A DNA stretch of 35,173 nt, taken from positions 1-35,173 of the forward strand of contig JAUIFC010000019.1 of the NCBI GenBank assembly GCA_030429455.1, read 5' to 3'. Position 1 is the stretch's first letter, and each line of letters opens with the position of its first letter. Below are positions 33,301-35,173 of this stretch, in pieces. A program made the position numbers and the translations under genes. The notes beneath the pieces are model-generated. The model made no database searches and was not told the DNA's origin. It saw nothing but the letters and a program-made list of their open reading frames with translations. The DNA comes from Bacteroidia bacterium (GTDB taxonomy: Bacteria; Bacteroidota; Bacteroidia; Flavobacteriales; Flavobacteriaceae).

Positions 33301-33630
33301 ATGAATTTAGAAAATACTAAAGCACAAATGCGAAAAGGCATCTTGGAATATTGCATTCTTTCTATATTAGAAAAAAGAGATGCTTATGTTGCTGAGATTC
33401 TAGAAGAGTTGAAAAACGCTAAGCTGATTGTTGTCGAAGGCACCATTTATCCTTTACTTACTAGGCTTAAAAATTCAAATCTACTAGAGTATCGCTGGGA
33501 AGAATCAACTGGTGGGCCACCAAGAAAATACTATAAACTAACGCCAGCTGGAAACGACTTTTTAATTGAACTTACAAAATCTTGGAGCGAATTAAAATTA
33601 GCTGTAAAAACCATATCTACCAAAAATTAG
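33301..33630 (+). CDS. PadR-family transcriptional regulator
   Basis: A 109-residue winged-helix repressor: LEYCILSILEKRDAYVAEILEEL, VEGTIYPLLTRLKNSNLLEYRW and the wing GGPPRKYYKLTPAG are family signatures, followed by a short C-terminal dimerisation helix. It lies 4 nt before a PspC-domain gene, a pairing frequently seen in Bacteroidetes, and probably controls this operon in response to membrane stress. The effector is unknown. Confidence 0.92.
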   Translation: MNLENTKAQMRKGILEYCILSILEKRDAYVAEILEELKNAKLIVVEGTIYPLLTRLKNSNLLEYRWEESTGGPPRKYYKLTPAGNDFLIELTKSWSELKLAVKTISTKN

Positions 33631-33634
33631 TAAA

Positions 33635-35173
33635 ATGAACAAGACACTAGACATAAATATTGCTAATCAGATATTTCATATCGACGAAAACGCATACATG
33701 ATACTTAAAAACTATCTAGATGCCATTAAAAGATCCCTCGCCAACGAGCTTAGCCGAGAGGAAATTATTCAAGATATTGAAGCAAGAATAGCAGAATTGT
33801 TTATCGAACGAATGATCTCTGACAAACAAGTTATATCGGTTGAAGATGTAAATGCTGTCATAAACGTGATGGGACAACCTGAAGATTATCATTTGTCCGA
33901 TGAGGACGAACCTCAAGAAAAATATCAATACAAAAACGAAAGAAAGCTTTACAGAGACAAAGATGCCTCCTATATAAGTGGTGTAAGTGCTGGATTGGCA
34001 CACTACGTAAACCTTGACCCGATTTGGGTTAGACTATTGTGGATAATTTTTACCATTTTTTCAACTGGTTGGTTTATAGTTATCTATTTAATTTTATGGA
34101 TTGTGATACCTGAGGCAAAAACCACTGCAGAAAAGTTAGCCATGAAAGGAGAACCGATAAACCTATCTAACATCGAAAAAAAAATCAAAGAAGGTTACGA
34201 AAATGTATCTGAAAAATTTAAAGATGTCGACGTAGAAAAGCATTCTAAAAATGCACAAGACGCTATCTCTAGTTTCTTTGACAGCATTGAAAAAGTGCTC
34301 CGAACATTCGGAAAAGTCGTTGTGAAATTCTTTGGAATCATTATCGTTATCTCTTCGGGAATAGGCATCATAGGTCTATTGATTGCGACATTGAGCATAA
34401 GCGGATTAGGCTTTTTTACCGATATAAATTATGTTGGATTTGAGTTTGCTCAAATTTTTAGATTCATTAATCCTGTTTTTCCAACTTGGGCAATTGTAAC
34501 AACAATATTTATTTTTTCTATTGTACCGCTTATTTTATTTTTCATATTAGGGATCAAAATCTTATTCCCCAATACAAGAAATACGTCTGGAGCCTTACTC
34601 ATTCCACTAATTACATTATGGATACTAAGTATTGTGATGATGATCGTTATAAGTGCAAGTTCTTCTTTTAACGATAGAACTTCTGGAGAAATTGTTGTAA
34701 CAAAAGAGGTTAATGTTTCGTCTAATGATACACTATACGTTAAAATGAATGGTAATTTGAATTATACGAGTAGTCCATTTGTTCAAAATTTGGAACGAAT
34801 CACTTACAGCAATGATGACACAAGAGTGCTTTATGATTCTAATGTGGACGTAAAGTTTAACCATACGAGCGAAAACAGAGCATACGTCAGAATATCAAGA
34901 TTTGCTTACGATTTTGGCGAAGACAATGCCAGAAGTAAGGCAAATGAATTGATCTACGAATATGACATTTCTGATAACCAATTAAGCTTTGATAGTTTCA
35001 TGCTCACAGAGCCAGAACTTAAAAATAATTCGATTGGAGTCGATATAGACATCTATTTGCCAGAAACAATGACCATCTCGATTGACGAAAATGTTGAAGA
35101 CTTTTTAGAAAACAGATTTGAAGACTATTCTATAGATAACAAATTTGAAAAACTCTATATTTTTTCTGAAAAC
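33635..35173 (+). CDS. PspC-domain membrane protein (partial, 3' end missing)
   Basis: The frame is open to the last base: 513 residues without a stop. Residues 1-90 form a helical cytoplasmic domain beginning MNKTLDINIANQIFHIDENA. The PspC domain is at about 103-162: KLYRDKDASYISGVSAGLAH, then LDPIWVRLLWIIF and YLILWIVIPEAK. Three further hydrophobic regions follow (about 225-255, 285-312, 320-345). The remainder (from about 350) is predicted extracytoplasmic and beta-rich, suggestive of the toastrack/DUF2807-like part seen in such fusions. It acts with the adjacent PadR regulator, presumably in envelope stress sensing. Confidence 0.88.
   Translation, partial: MNKTLDINIANQIFHIDENAYMILKNYLDAIKRSLANELSREEIIQDIEARIAELFIERMISDKQVISVEDVNAVINVMGQPEDYHLSDEDEPQEKYQYKNERKLYRDKDASYISGVSAGLAHYVNLDPIWVRLLWIIFTIFSTGWFIVIYLILWIVIPEAKTTAEKLAMKGEPINLSNIEKKIKEGYENVSEKFKDVDVEKHSKNAQDAISSFFDSIEKVLRTFGKVVVKFFGIIIVISSGIGIIGLLIATLSISGLGFFTDINYVGFEFAQIFRFINPVFPTWAIVTTIFIFSIVPLILFFILGIKILFPNTRNTSGALLIPLITLWILSIVMMIVISASSSFNDRTSGEIVVTKEVNVSSNDTLYVKMNGNLNYTSSPFVQNLERITYSNDDTRVLYDSNVDVKFNHTSENRAYVRISRFAYDFGEDNARSKANELIYEYDISDNQLSFDSFMLTEPELKNNSIGVDIDIYLPETMTISIDENVEDFLENRFEDYSIDNKFEKLYIFSEN

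Noticed and set aside
1-35173. tRNA, rRNA, CRISPR arrays, insertion sequences, prophage genes, restriction or toxin systems
   Set aside because: No cloverleaf sequence, regular repeat-spacer array, transposase, integrase or nuclease-defence motif was recognised on either strand.

Overview
The window is chromosomal DNA from a marine member of the Flavobacteriia (Bacteroidota), probably Flavobacteriaceae. The DNA is AT-rich. Genes mostly lack Shine-Dalgarno sequences. Several upstream regions carry the Bacteroidetes -7 box TAnnTTTG, twice with a correctly spaced -33 TTG. The gene content fits: MtaB, a BatA-type protein, a metal-ligand-less dihydroorotase homologue, DUF4294, an E. coli-like class II aldolase, and a proteorhodopsin with its retinal-forming oxygenase. 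I see no tRNA, rRNA, insertion sequence, phage gene or CRISPR array. Most of the window is housekeeping DNA.

Layout. 1-445 is the 3' end of a UvrD/PcrA helicase, followed by an OmpA-family protein with a clear terminator. 2011-8255 holds a peptide-binding lipoprotein, mtaB, a small GNAT-like protein, an alpha/beta hydrolase plus lytic transglycosylase pair, and divergent bcp and nth. 8259-11665 is a minus-strand signalling block: an orphan TPR histidine kinase, and an ECF sigma factor followed by a 49-residue protein and a terminator. 11865-16580 holds uvrA, a lipoprotein, and the rpsF-rpsR-rplI operon with promoter and terminator. 16703-17893 encodes a GAF histidine kinase with no ATG, GTG or TTG start for its GAF half. 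17954-22103 is a tight run: BatA-like protein, PyrC-like protein, DUF4870-like membrane protein, esterase. 22105-23985 is the light-harvesting locus: blh and proteorhodopsin diverge from a 106-bp gap, and a 49-residue membrane/coiled-coil gene converges on proteorhodopsin. 24080-26413 is ffh and folD. 26480-31834 is mostly minus strand: YkvA-like, AI-2E family permease, VOC protein, accD, fbaA and an M42 aminopeptidase. 31932-35173 holds a DUF4294 protein, a DUF4442 thioesterase-like protein, and a PadR-PspC stress module cut by the window end.

How the parts work together. Blh should cleave beta-carotene to retinal, the chromophore of the proton-pumping rhodopsin, so the cell can supplement respiration with light. 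No carotenoid-synthesis genes are present. UvrA, the UvrD-family helicase and Nth are DNA repair; Bcp removes peroxides. PadR-PspC and the OmpA-like protein concern the envelope. Three enzymes (Nth, AccD, the PyrC homologue) lack metal ligands that define their families elsewhere. Two small genes (10871-11020 and 23836-23985) are easily missed because of their length. The best candidates for something undescribed are the missing start codon of the GAF kinase, the repeat in the blh/rhodopsin gap, the small gene whose coding sequence contains the hairpin behind rhodopsin, and the inverted repeat flanking the sigma-factor promoter.
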